Source of the DNA: Phymatolithon calcareum
Taxonomy: Eukaryota > Rhodophyta > Florideophyceae > Hapalidiales
Direction of reading: 5' to 3'
DNA: 64,000 nt
NCBI GenBank assembly: GCA_977006965.1
Contig: OZ345381.1
Location: 1,736,001-1,800,000 of the forward strand
The notes under the pieces are model-generated. The model was not told where the DNA came from and searched no databases. It saw only the letters and a program-made list of their open reading frames with translations. The translations under genes and the position numbers were made by a program. This document shows positions 32,570-43,584 of the stretch, piece by piece. Position 1 is the first letter of the stretch. The number at the start of each line of letters is the position of its first letter.

Positions 32570-34461
32570 AGTTTAAACCTCCTTCGTATCCGTAACGTTC
32601 CTATTGTCGGATGCAGAAGCCAGATTGTCAGTAACGAATGTCAGTACAAGTTCCAGTAAACAGACACGCATTCTTCGCTCGTGGGAGTGGCGCAGTGTGC
32701 AAAAAATTTAGAAACGGAAAAGAAGACATTTTTTCCCGAGGGTTACCTATGCTTGCGGTAACCATTGTTCTGAAATTAACTGTTGAAGGATTTTCAATTT
32801 TTGGAAGTACGAGTGAGTAAATAGAGCATGTTCCATGTTTTACAATATACCGCATTGAGCGGGAAGGCATTCCACTATCGTTCGCGATGACAGATTTTCA
32901 GATCTTTGTCGAGTGTTGGAACGCATAGGGGCCGACACCCATGTTTGCTACGTTATACAGAAGCGGTCGGCGGGCGATTTGCGATACCCCGGGAGACGTG
33001 ATTCCAAATTCAATGTGATACAGTGAGCTAAGATGATTGTGGGTGGTTTAAGTTATATTTATGTATAGTTCCATGTGCTTTAGCCGTTCGTGGGGTGAGC
33101 AGAAGTGCTCTGAATGTAGTAATATGCCACGCTGTGTGGTCTTTTTACCTGTTTGTTTTGTTCACTTACTACTTCGAGTACTCAACCACATAATTTAGTC
33201 GCGATGATTCTCGTCTGACGAAAACACTCGTTGCAGTTTCAATCGATAAGATGTGAGAAGCCATCGATCAAGAATAATCGCTCATTCGGTGCCCCTCCAA
33301 CTGTATCCGAGAGTGTATTCGAACTGTGATCGTGTGCAGGCTGTGGCAAAGTAATTCGGTACATTACCATCGCTTCTGTTTCCCATTTTCATGCGACCAG
33401 AGTGCACATATGTGGAGAGGATTGTGCTTATCAAAGGTAGTGAACATCGAGGACGACACACTTTCCTAGGACGCAATAAGTCTCCAAAGAGCAAGCTGCG
33501 ATAGTAGGGTACGCGCATACTGTAGAAGGCAATTACAGTATATTCTAGTATGTTGCCAGTATCCTAGAAGCCGCCCTCGCAGTACAAAAAGGAATATCCT
33601 TTCCAATCTCAGCTGGTGAACAGGGTAAAAAGCCCATCTTTGTTTGTAAGTAAATTGGAAGCATGGGCTTTACCATCGCCACCTCTGCGCATAACTGCAT
33701 TCCTGGCTCGACGTTCATATTTTCAACCGTACAGTTGAAGCAGAACAGTTGTGAAAGTAACTTGCAGTTTTCGCAGCTTATGCATAGGCGATTGCCCCTG
33801 GCTATGCTTTCGATTTAGCTTCTCCATTCAGGAGAGCACATGTACGACAAGACTCGAAGGGGAGACCTGAAAACAATCGCACGAAGGTGTGTAGGATTAT
33901 TGAGAAAGCCAGTGCACGCCGGAAAATGTCCTGTGTAACAATTATGGGACCCTGCATTTCAGTAAACTGGCCATGGAACTCCGACGAACACAAGACTCGG
34001 GGCGTCCGGAGCCCCTTTCGTAGATCACGGAGCGGTACGGCTGACTCGGGGTGTGGGAAAACACCTCCACTGCGCTTTGGCGCAGACACGCCTTCGGACG
34101 TCACATTCTCCCGCGTGGATTGCCGCGCGGCAAGTCAATGGAAGCGCAATGACACTTTCCTCTGTTCTTCTTGTTGATATCGGAGGTAGGTTTTGCATTC
34201 TTCTGATTGCGTCGCTTTTGTTCTAATAGAGCCTCTGGGGCCCGACAGCACTGAAACCTCTTGACTCGTCGGAAAAGCAACCGCTATCACTGTCAGATGT
34301 GTTGGTAAAAGTACATCAAAAATTCTCTGCGGGTGCCTAATCATACTAGCTCACCTTCATTTCCTACTCATCCCTACATGTTTATAAAATAGTGGGCGAT
34401 TAAGACGCGGAGTGATACATGAGAGGCTTAACAAACTAGGCTTTTGCCATCCATCCAACTG

Positions 34462-35232
34462 CTAGTGCTCAGGTTCAGCTTTATTTTCAGCTATAAAACG
34501 CAGTAACGCGCCGGCGACCTCGCTTGCATCCACACCATATACAGCTGTCGTTGGGGAAATCGGCCTCATCGGATCGGGGCTATCAGTCACGATAACAGCT
34601 CCATTCACCGCGTTAACAGTAGGAGAACCAATATTCGCTAAGTCGACTTGATCTGTTTCTGTTTGAGACTCCATATTTGAAGGGACCGATGATGTGTCGA
34701 GAAGCTCAAGGGTTTCAATTTTGAACGGTTGCTGAACAATGGCAAGAATATCTGGGTCATATTCTTCGCTCCATGGGAAAAGGTCGTCGCGTCCAACGGG
34801 TGGTACGAATATTGAGGATGTGGGCTCCGAAGTGGCACTAGTAGTCTGTGAAGAGTTGTCATGATTGTCTGGAGAACCGGCAGTTTGGGGAACGGTTTTC
34901 TTTTTCGGTTTTGTTCCATCCATGTTGGTGAGGCCCAAGCGTGCGGCCTGCCGCTCTTCCGGGTCTCTCTTATCTGTGGTGCTCAGAACTGAAGATATTT
35001 GGTTTGAGTGGGGCGTCTTAAGACTCGATTTCAAGCGCACAAGTGCAAATTCCAAAACCATTACTGCAGTCATTTGTAACTGTATTAGCACACACCCCAA
35101 GTGGTGATTCCGCTTCACCGACCGTTTGCACTGCAAATTCATTTCCGACGACATCGAATTTGGAATAGTAGCCGTTGCGAACACAAGATCAAGCTGTGAA
35201 AAAGTCGAATTATTGACCCCAGGAAGCCGCAT
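34462..35232 (-). CDS. Acidic repeat-borne ORF, copy B version
   Basis: The open frame is 256 codons. An ATG at 34921 would give 153 aa of mainly disordered, acidic sequence. Upstream residues (FALVRLKSSLK, then STTDKRDPEERQAARLGL) are shared with copy A, where a one-base difference breaks the frame. An acceptor-like ATATCTTCAG lies at about 34992-35001, so the extension may be intronic. Confidence 0.35.
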   Translation of the reverse strand: MRLPGVNNSTFSQLDLVFATATIPNSMSSEMNLQCKRSVKRNHHLGCVLIQLQMTAVMVLEFALVRLKSSLKTPHSNQISSVLSTTDKRDPEERQAARLGLTNMDGTKPKKKTVPQTAGSPDNHDNSSQTTSATSEPTSSIFVPPVGRDDLFPWSEEYDPDILAIVQQPFKIETLELLDTSSVPSNMESQTETDQVDLANIGSPTVNAVNGAVIVTDSPDPMRPISPTTAVYGVDASEVAGALLRFIAENKAEPEH

Positions 35233-35605
35233 AGAGAATCATAATACCTTCCAATCATGTAACATACGCACCTATGCGTAGCACAGGATCGCCTGAGTTG
35301 TTGCGCGCGGGCGCTTCTCGCATCGGTCGTACTGGAGGCTGAGAAGGCACTCAAGAAGCACTAACTTTCTACAGCTAACTGAACAGGTGCTAGAATGCGA
35401 TCGGCAATATCGAAGTTGTGATATGCGCCTAGCCCCTCACAAATTGCCGTATAAAGCGAAGGTCTGCGCATGTCGAAAAGGAAGGAGATGAGGCAGAAAA
35501 CCAGAAAACAGTGGCTCACCATTTTCTGGTTTGTGCTCTATTTTCTTTCTTGAGGTCATCAATTCCGAAGGGCTTCCAAAGCACACATTTTGCCTTGAGG
35601 ATTGA

Positions 35606-35699
35606 GCGCTGCATCAAGCATTGACCCTTTTGCATCTTCGGACAACCATGAATTCATGGTTGTCCGAAGATGCAAAAGGGTCCATGCTTGATGCAGCGC
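35606..35699. repeat. 94-bp palindrome in copy B
   Basis: Arms 35606-35652 and 35653-35699 are reverse complements with one mismatch and no loop (centre gaattc). Copy A (27160-27215) has only the left arm, followed directly by the same downstream flank, so the second arm was gained or lost after the copies split. Confidence 0.92.
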
Positions 35700-35843
35700 A
35701 AAAAGGAGCTAACAGATGACACAGCGACAACAACGGGGCGAAACTAATACACAAGCTTCATGATACTGGAAGTGAAGTGCGCAGATACAAACCGGCGACA
35801 TGCACCGGGATCTTATAAGTTTCACATTGTGCTGAAACTCGAC

Positions 35844-35973
35844 GTTCCTCTATAGGTGACGCCATGGCAAAGCGATTACTATCGGCAATCAAATCTACGT
35901 GAACGTTTTTGCCTTCATGTAGATTCGATTGCCGATAGTAATCTCTTTGCCATGGCGTCACCTGTAGAGGAAC
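35844..35973. repeat. 130-bp hairpin in copy B
   Basis: 60-nt arms 35844-35903 and 35914-35973 have four mismatches and the 10-nt loop cgtttttgcc. This is a longer version of the hairpin at 27383-27481 in copy A, with the loop inverted relative to it. Confidence 0.92.
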
Positions 35974-36059
35974 TTCGCATGCTTGTACACAAATGTGAAA
36001 TCAGGACCAAAAACACCACTGTGGCCGAGTACGAGTCCTTTGCCGACAGGAAGCACAAG

Positions 36060-37360
36060 CGATAAGAATGTTTTCCTTACATATGGTAAGACAAAAAAGC
36101 GCCCTCAAGAAGCAGGAGATGACTTTAAAGGATATGGTGCGTCATTTTCCGCCGAGGCTTGGACGTTGTTCACAACTGACGAAAAAAGTTTATGCGCTGT
36201 GTGTTTTCTTACTTGGCGTTTTACTAAACCGATGTGTCTCGTAATTGAAGAGAAAGTACCGGCATTGTGAGGGTCTTGTGCCTTGGACATGTCTTTTTAT
36301 GGGAATTGTGCCTTGTGCGTGACAATCTAATAGGATTGGCAACCTACAATAGGCTCTCGGTTGAGCAAGTCTCCTTCGCCTGCTGTGCCTTGATAGAATT
36401 GAATTTCACCAGGACTTCATCAAGTGCCTTTTAGGTAGAGACTGGAATAATTCGTTGCATCCAAAACGAACATGACTATTCTTGTATAGACCGGCCGTGA
36501 CTCCGAGCAGAAACCCCGAACAAAGCAAAGGCGAATGGTATGGACGTAGCGAATGTCCTCAGCGGTTCAAATCCGGTTGTATGTGCCGTTTGTAGGTGGT
36601 GTGACTCGAAAGATGTTTGATACTGATCTCAAGATGACGGAAGTGCATTGGTTTTACGCGGCATGAAAATTGTGCAGGGTGGAAACAGACATGTGTGCAG
36701 AATGGTTTGAACGGTTTAAGTTCTCAAGTTCTTTTACAGATTCACGTGCACATCCTCAAAAATGTGTTGCAATCATGATAGACCTGACCATAATTTAGAT
36801 GACTCCGCAACTAATTTGCGGAGGTACAAAGAAAGTGGGCGGACCTTTCCTTGCTTTCCCGATGTTTGTTGCTTCCGAGCTGCTTCTCGTTATTTGCATT
36901 CGACCTTCTCGCGGCGCAGAGACGATCTGGACGATGATTTCTTCCGATGAGGTACTGCACGCGACGGAATACCGGGTGCTGAGTCGCGCTATTAACATGA
37001 CTGCCGTGGACGGCGTGGCCCCTTTGCAGAATATTGCAGTTTCTGAATAATTTTGTATGGCAACAAGATCGTCGCAGTAACGCTCTGTCCGTAGGCTGCT
37101 CAGGGCGTGTACGTCCGTGGAGACTTGTGACATAGGGATACAGCTGTCATTCACTCAGACTTTGCGGACAAGACGTGCGCGGGAGTCCGTCGACCAACTT
37201 TGCGAGCGCTCCTTAGCTCGTGCGACTCTCTCATTGCAAAAATTGTTGGTCTTTGGATGTCAATTGTGAAGAAACAGAGCAGGACTTGCTGGAGGATTTC
37301 AATCGGAAATGAATGACTGTCTATGGTTAGCCATCGGTGTTTAATACATATGTTCTGGGA
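36060..37360. other. Interval without a supported gene
   Basis: There are short ORFs only. A box-B-like GGTTCAAATCC at 36564-36574 has no matching A box or acceptor stem. Opposite-strand ORFs at 36795-37154 show no domain. Confidence 0.4.
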
Positions 37361-37367
37361 CAGAGTG

Positions 37368-38039
37368 TTACGTTGCATGTTCGCGAATGGAAGCATGGAC
37401 ACCAACGACAGCAACTAAAAAGAACACAACAGAAAGTAATAGAGAATATAACCCGCCTATTGTCACGGAAAGGATCCCGACAATGATAACTATCGCTAGC
37501 TTGATATTTCTCGTGATCGTGAGACTGCCAATCTCGATGTCATCCGGAAACTTGACAAGAAGGAAATAAGCCACGGCGCAAAACCCGACTAGCGCAAGAA
37601 CAGACCAGAAGTTGAAAATGGCATACACGAGAAGATACACGCACGCGATAATAAAGTCTGGAAAGTGCAAATGAAACGAGACGCATTAGGTTAGAAGAGT
37701 GGACGCTTTGAATGCGAAATCGAAATGCACAGATATGTACAACTTACAATTATAGAAAAAGGCACCGACATTGTAATGGAAGCGCGTTTTGTATTCCGAA
37801 AAGATTGGAAGGTTGAACTCATTGATGTTGAAAAATGAGCTCCACGGCTGTCTGTACTCGTTTAGCAGATAGAAGCGCTCATTTGGGGGATGCGACGAAG
37901 AAGGGTCCAAGATTTCAAGATTGACCGTTTCCGGAATGGCATTGCGCAATCGCTGCAGAAACGATGGCGACCCGCCTTCTGCCTCAACAGCTGCCGCAGG
38001 CAATCCGGCCTTCCCATCTTCGAGAGTCTCGTAATCCAT
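37368..38039 (-). CDS. PRA1-family (prenylated Rab acceptor) membrane protein, two exons
   Basis: Complement(join(37368..37657, 37748..38039)), 193 aa. The ATG at 38039 opens an acidic cytosolic N-terminus. The donor GTAAGTTG is at 37747 and the acceptor TTTCCAG ends at 37658, a 90-nt intron. Splicing creates the hallmark junction FFYNYFIIACVYLLVY, matching the N-Y-F..NY pattern of PRA1 proteins. Hydrophobic segments follow (WSVLALVGFCAVAYFLLV, IKLAIVIIVGILSVTIGGL, LLLSVVFFLVAVVGVHA), as two hairpin-like pairs. The family binds prenylated Rab GTPases in ER/Golgi membranes and aids vesicle traffic. It is divergent with CMC2, 438 bp apart. The length is normal for the family. Confidence 0.88.
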
Positions 38040-38477
38040 AACGATGGAAAGCGCAACTTAAACAACGAGTTCGGCTAAGATAAATCGATTCCTGCCTTCC
38101 GCTAATGTCGTGGTTCACTGTTTCTTTTGAGGCGCCTGAAGCGATCTCATGCCGGCGAGAGGTCAAGACAAGATGACGTGGCGCTGTCTGTACGCAGATC
38201 GGGACAGCGAGCGAGTAATTTAACAAGTGACGCAATGTGCAGAAGGATGGTCCAGCTAAAGAATGTAAAATGACCAAAAGAAGATCAAATTGACACTGTC
38301 AAGAAAAGTACGGGCCCCTGTTGGATGATTTGTTTTAAAATCTGCAAATCATAATCAAAAATGGCTTCAATTTTCAAAATAAATGTAAACATTGAACGCA
38401 TCATTCCTTCTGTTGCTTGCACCGTGAATTGATCCGACCTCACGTATCAACTCCGGCCGTTTCCTCGGCGAAGCAGG

Positions 38478-38805
38478 ATGCATCCTGCTCTGGCCCCACA
38501 TCTACATCCAATGGTATGTCTCCCGTCTTCTCTACATGTCCGTACGCAATGCGCCATTAGCGATTCTCGATGCCAACAACTCACACTGTCTCTCTTAGTG
38601 TGAAAGCGCAATACGATCTCTAGAGGATTGCCACTCATCGCATCCCATCCGAAAGTTTATCGGGGCCTGCAACAGCGCAAAAGTCCTCTTGGACAAGTGC
38701 TTATCAGACGAGTATCTGGTCAAACGCGAAATGAATGCGGAAAAGGCGAAAAGGCAAAAGGAGCGCGTACGAAAAGCATTAGACGAGGAAGGCGATCTTG
38801 AATGA
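38478..38805 (+). CDS. CMC2: CMC2-like twin CX9C mitochondrial protein, two exons
   Basis: Join(38478..38513, 38599..38805), 80 aa. The first exon encodes MHPALAPHLHPM, very close to the conserved MHP.L.PHLH start of CMC2. The donor GTATGTC at 38514 and the acceptor CTCTCTTAG ending at 38598 delimit an 85-nt intron. The second exon starts with the first Cys of CESAIRSLEDC (CX9C), followed by the second pair CNSAKVLLDKC (CX9C), then EYLVKRE and a charged helix. CMC2 is an intermembrane-space protein, oxidised through the Mia40 route, that is needed for cytochrome c oxidase biogenesis. The split start makes it invisible to ORF scans. It is convergent with the BRUTUS-like gene downstream. Confidence 0.92.
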
Positions 38806-39307
38806 ATCCAGCCAGTTTCTGCCACACTTCATCCAGCGCAGCTACTTCGGGTTACTGTATCTACAGAACAGAAAGGAATACGCTTTGTTGCAATGGCGGC
38901 GAACATCGGTTCGCAAAGAACGGAAGTAAAATTAGTTCAATATTTTATAAAAATGGCAACCTCGTGACCAACGAGAAGAACTTCAGCTTCTTGGGATGCT
39001 TCTACTTATCGGCGGCTGTGAGGGAGCCATCTCAAAGATGGCATTAATGGTCGAACAAGCGACAGGGCTTCCGGTCTACGACTTGCAGTTGTTGCGGAAG
39101 CGTTCCATAAGGTTTGACAAACAGACGGCAAACAAAGCCACGTGAACATAAACCAAGCGATTGACAAACGTGGCATGATGAAGGGAGAACTTTGGCTCCG
39201 TGTCATAGCGCATTAGAGACTCCATGCAAAGATTCTCACCAACGAAGAAACGAACGTCCAGCACATACATACGCCCAGTGATGGTTTCCGTCGAACAAGC
39301 ACGTTCC

Positions 39308-42300
39308 TTACGTCCTTCCCACTTCTCCAGCACACTCTCTTGCTCCGGAGCCTTTCCCACTGCGCATTGTCGCGGGGAGTACCCTAACAAGCTCGTTCTC
39401 CGCCCGCTCCCTGATAACACGAGTATTGTACCCCTTGCATTCCTGACACTTGTGGTAGATAAAGTGGAAACCAGTGATCGACCGCAATTCACAGTCATGA
39501 CAAAGCACCTCAAGTTTCTTATTCCGATACTCTTCCGGAATTTCCTGTGCCGCAACAGCGCCATCAATCTGCCTGAAGTATGGCTGCATATCCGTCAGCG
39601 ACTTTGAGCAATGAGGACATCTATAATTCGAACGTAAGTACAGCTTACGGCACGATTCGTGCATTGCATGTCCACATTTCAAGTACTTGACACGCGCAGT
39701 GCTGGTGAACAAATATTCATAGCAAACTGGGCAATCAGACTCCATCGCGTTATCCCTGCACTTATGTCCCGCCTTCTGAAACTCCAGATTCATGCATTGG
39801 TTGCACTTCATGCAATGGAAGAAATCCTTACCGAGCCCTTTCCCTACGCGACAAATGTTGCAATAATGACAATGGTACAGTGTGTGGGAGTCGTCATCGT
39901 CGTAAAGCTTGCACACGGAGCAAAAGTACTTTGCAAACAATCGCCTGCACTTATCGTTGATGCATTTCTCGCTCACCGGCTGCAAAGTGAAGCATGCCAT
40001 GCACATGAGTTCGAACGTTGCGTACCGATCCATTTCGTGTAATTCCTCAGCATCATGGCACCTTCGGCAAGTGTACAGACGATCACAGCACGCCGCACGC
40101 AATTTCACACCACGCTGGTAATGAGAACATCCGAGAACCATCTCATTACGCTGATTCAGAGTGTAGGTCGGCTCCAAATTATCGTCTTCGTTCCTGCCCT
40201 GATTCTTTGCCGCTTCCCTTTCATCCCGAAGCTTGGTAAACGGAGCAAGCATGACATCTTGCATAAGCCGCGTTCGAGTTTCCATATCAATAGATTCATC
40301 ACGCGCGATTTGCTTGATAACATGTTGAATACTATCTCGCCCGTGTTGAAGCATCTGCTTCACATAATCCAATTTGGATTTGCCGCAATCGACACCACTT
40401 CGTAGAGGGCTTCCAGAGCCTTTCCCAATGTCCGAAGATGATGCACGTCCATTTCCTGCTCTTGGTGCAATATCAGCTCCATCATCAAGAGGTAGCCATG
40501 TCTTCAACCACTTCTCGAACATAGTTGAACGAGTAACCTCCAGAATATGCTGTATCATTTCGTTCCGCTCCGAAACGGAAAGCACACGAATCATCCAGGG
40601 CAGTAGTTCCCGGAGACGATCCCCAGGCATGTTTCCGAAGATAAGAGCAACAATTTTCGATTGCTCTTCGCGCGTGAACAGCGTCTTAACAAGCGGCCAA
40701 AGCTCCTCCTCTTCCTTCGACAAATGTGAAGTCATCTCATCCCGCAAAGTTCTCGCAGCAACTCGCAATCGCCACACGAGCTGAGTCGATTCGGTTCCAT
40801 CCGTTACGCACTCTAGATCCTCCAAAGCCTTGGCCACGACACCAAACAAAACTCTCTCATTGCAATGCTCGCCCATGAAAAAGGAAGTACTGCCCGGTTT
40901 CCTTTCCTCAAGTCGAGGCAGGAGAATGTCGTCCTCCGCTTTGGAATGGTCGTCGACCATCCGTCGAAGAAATGCCACACGCGCAGCTATTGACCTAAGT
41001 GTTAGACGATTCGGCAGGCTGCCGTCAACTGGCAGCGCTTTCGTACGGAGGAGAAGAACGTTCAATTCTACGCGGATCGCCTTATGCACACGCAGAATTT
41101 CAGACACTGGACCGTGCTCTTCTCTTGTCAGCAAGTCGTCCGTCTCCTTTGCGTAAGGTCGCAACTCTGGAAGGCGAGAGCACAATTCTGCCCAGTCGCG
41201 AGCATTTGTGCTGCCTTTCTGAACACTGGACACGAGTGTCAGAACTGTCCGATTGAATTCTGCAGCTGAAACACGCCTCGCATGATACCGAAGAACAGAT
41301 TCAAGGTCATCGATGGACACCAAGCCGAACATCCGCAACACAAGGTCATGCATTACATCTTCCGGCATACTTGACATGATTCTTCCAATGATGGATTCCT
41401 GTTCCTTTGTACCAAAATGCTTGCCAATGAGGGGATGAAGATGTTTCTCTGCTTCTTTCAGGTGGGCAACCATCAAGTTTGACAACCTGGTAAACTCCTG
41501 GACCAAGGCATTCATTTCACGTTGCACATCGTTGGGGCTTGGTTGGTTGTCCGACAATCTCACCATTCGCCTGTTCAACTTGGAAGCGTGGCCCATAACT
41601 TCATCTCTGTTGCGCTGATACTCAATGAGAGAAAAAGACAGGGATGCACATGGAGACTCTTCCAATCCTGCACTTAGCTTCGGCAGCAGCACTTTCTTTT
41701 CACCGTCTGAAAGAAAGCTGTGAATTTGCTCGACAAATGCAAAACGGGATGTAAAAGATTCCAACTGAGACTTGCATGTTATGTCCAGGTTCTCGCAACA
41801 CGGAACCAAATCGCGAAGCTCGTTACACATTGCCAATCGAATATACGCAATTTCCATGAGCGGATTCTGTACCGGTCTTTCACATTTCGAAAGCTTGGGC
41901 ACACGGCCACAGACAGTTCGCCAAGACTCGTTACTTATGTACGGTGCTGCCCTGGTGGAAATTTCCAAAAGCTCTTTATCCGATGCATAAAATGCAACGT
42001 CCTCGAAGAGGGAGGACAGATCTTCCGTGTTCAGATACCCGAAAGTGCGAGGCCAATTTGCGCTGGTGGATAAAAGTATTGTCTTGACCAAAAGCGGACC
42101 TTGTTCGTCTGGACTGAAATACTTCTTCCATATAGGAAACAAGTCACGTTCCTCAAGGTCAAGATGTGTTGAGATGGTGTCCGCCAGACTCCTCGCCTCG
42201 TCTTTGATCCTGTCCAATATAGTTTTGCGACTCAGTCCAGTCAAAGGGCTTTGCCACGGTTCTCGAGTCGCTCGTGGTCCACCAAAGAAGCCATATCTCG

Positions 42301-42772
42301 AACGATGAAGTGCAATCGGTGTTGCTTCGAAATCCGGTTCCAATCCGTAGCATGCATACTTGAGAACATGTTTTAAGGACTCAATACTCTTCGCGATTGC
42401 GCCGTGATCCTCCGTGGAATGTGCAATGTTGACGCCAACTGGACTGGTCCTCGGACGCTTCGCCGGGGGGGCGCTTGAACCTGCGTCACATGCATCAAGA
42501 TCCACAGGTTCCAACTTCGTTTTTTCATTGAGCGCAGGGAGCAACGTAATGTCTTCGGCCTTGCAGTGCGAAAGCACGATTTCCTCTAGGATTTCAATAC
42601 CGCGGTCGATGTCCACGAGGTGGGCGTCTGGGGAGAGCGGGCCGAGGTTTTGCACGTCATTTGCTATGCGGGCAACTTTCTCGCGAATGGCCTTGTGCAG
42701 GAGGCGAATCTTCCCGAGAGGGAAGCGATGCTTGTCGTGAGCTGCGTCTGCGTTCTGCATCATCGTTGCCAT
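39308..42772 (-). CDS. BRUTUS-like hemerythrin/CHY/RING E3 ubiquitin ligase
   Basis: Single exon, 1154 aa from the first ATG (42772). Three hemerythrin-like helical regions lie near residues 20-220, 300-470 and 555-740. The first and third have the His and HxxxE ligands (for example HCKAEDITLLPAL, HSKAEDDILLPRL, HLDLEERDLFPIW, HLSKEEEELWPLV). The middle one has lost several ligands. The C-terminal part has the CHY finger (starts LGCSHYQRG, about 880), the CTCHY finger (about 945-1010), a RING (CPVCYEYLF...CPHC, 1014-1056) and a zinc ribbon (CHDC...CQEC, 1090-1113). Plant BRUTUS binds iron and marks transcription factors for degradation in iron homeostasis. The same role here is inferred. Arabidopsis BRUTUS is of similar size. 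Confidence 0.93.
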   Translation of the reverse strand: MATMMQNADAAHDKHRFPLGKIRLLHKAIREKVARIANDVQNLGPLSPDAHLVDIDRGIEILEEIVLSHCKAEDITLLPALNEKTKLEPVDLDACDAGSSAPPAKRPRTSPVGVNIAHSTEDHGAIAKSIESLKHVLKYACYGLEPDFEATPIALHRSRYGFFGGPRATREPWQSPLTGLSRKTILDRIKDEARSLADTISTHLDLEERDLFPIWKKYFSPDEQGPLLVKTILLSTSANWPRTFGYLNTEDLSSLFEDVAFYASDKELLEISTRAAPYISNESWRTVCGRVPKLSKCERPVQNPLMEIAYIRLAMCNELRDLVPCCENLDITCKSQLESFTSRFAFVEQIHSFLSDGEKKVLLPKLSAGLEESPCASLSFSLIEYQRNRDEVMGHASKLNRRMVRLSDNQPSPNDVQREMNALVQEFTRLSNLMVAHLKEAEKHLHPLIGKHFGTKEQESIIGRIMSSMPEDVMHDLVLRMFGLVSIDDLESVLRYHARRVSAAEFNRTVLTLVSSVQKGSTNARDWAELCSRLPELRPYAKETDDLLTREEHGPVSEILRVHKAIRVELNVLLLRTKALPVDGSLPNRLTLRSIAARVAFLRRMVDDHSKAEDDILLPRLEERKPGSTSFFMGEHCNERVLFGVVAKALEDLECVTDGTESTQLVWRLRVAARTLRDEMTSHLSKEEEELWPLVKTLFTREEQSKIVALIFGNMPGDRLRELLPWMIRVLSVSERNEMIQHILEVTRSTMFEKWLKTWLPLDDGADIAPRAGNGRASSSDIGKGSGSPLRSGVDCGKSKLDYVKQMLQHGRDSIQHVIKQIARDESIDMETRTRLMQDVMLAPFTKLRDEREAAKNQGRNEDDNLEPTYTLNQRNEMVLGCSHYQRGVKLRAACCDRLYTCRRCHDAEELHEMDRYATFELMCMACFTLQPVSEKCINDKCRRLFAKYFCSVCKLYDDDDSHTLYHCHYCNICRVGKGLGKDFFHCMKCNQCMNLEFQKAGHKCRDNAMESDCPVCYEYLFTSTARVKYLKCGHAMHESCRKLYLRSNYRCPHCSKSLTDMQPYFRQIDGAVAAQEIPEEYRNKKLEVLCHDCELRSITGFHFIYHKCQECKGYNTRVIRERAENELVRVLPATMRSGKGSGARECAGEVGRT

Positions 42773-43584
42773 GACTTTGGTGGGAGCAGCTTCAGACGCA
42801 GGAAATGCCTGGCTTAGATGCGGCGAAACTTCCAATGATGAAGTAGGGTGCGACCGAAATGTAGATATTTGTCTCGGCTAAGCGGTGAGCAGCAATACAT
42901 TGCTTGAGCCGCCAGAATTCTGCCGGTCAGAGTCCACGGAGAGTGTCTGTTTCCACAAGCACCTATTCATGCGTTTGCCGTGTCACCAATGGAAAAACTG
43001 ACCATTCACACGACACTCTTATTCAACTGTGTATGATCGCATATATGTATGATCGAGCTCGCATATCTCGTTCTGTTCTGAACATAAAAGCAGCACATAT
43101 TGGCTACGTTTTGTCGCAAACATGGACTATTGGATAGATGCTTGAATGGAGACGAATCTATTGGGTAATATCTGACAGTGGAAGCATTAGACCAATACGA
43201 ACTCATCAATACCAAAAGCGAAGAAAACAATTTTAAGTGCAAATTTGCAATTAAAAATGTTTTTCTGTGACTACAATGCACTATGATAATTTATACTATG
43301 ATAATGTACAAGTGTGGAACAGCTGCGGAAGCCTGTGAAAATTACTGTAAACTGTAAGTCGAAATAATCTGATTGATTAGTACACGTGCATACCTCCAAA
43401 ATTATTTGAAAAAACCCACTTTTGGTTGCCACAATATCACAATTTCTGGGACGCTTCCTCTCGGTTCCAAAATGACATTGTTGGCACGAGCATGCGGAAA
43501 GCCGCTTGACCATCTGGCTCAAGGCAGTGGGAACCAGACTTCGCTCGGCTTGGAAAGCGTACTCGGCGAAGTCTCACTCGCGCC

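Larger units (their letters stand above)
31584..36010. repeat. Dispersed repeat, copy B (uninterrupted)
   Basis: This is the direct-orientation counterpart of copy A, starting 12.7 kb downstream of it. It preserves the empty sites for both the LINE (at about 31979) and the hAT element (at about 35330). Minus-strand ORFs at 32108-32569, 32628-32870, 33282-33518, 33802-34104 and 34462-35232 have counterparts in copy A. It ends in two large palindromes. No transposase, integrase or reverse transcriptase of its own was recognised. Confidence 0.85.

Noticed and set aside
36500-36620. tRNA gene suggested by GGTTCAAATCC
   Set aside because: T stem imperfect, no A box at the right distance, no acceptor stem.
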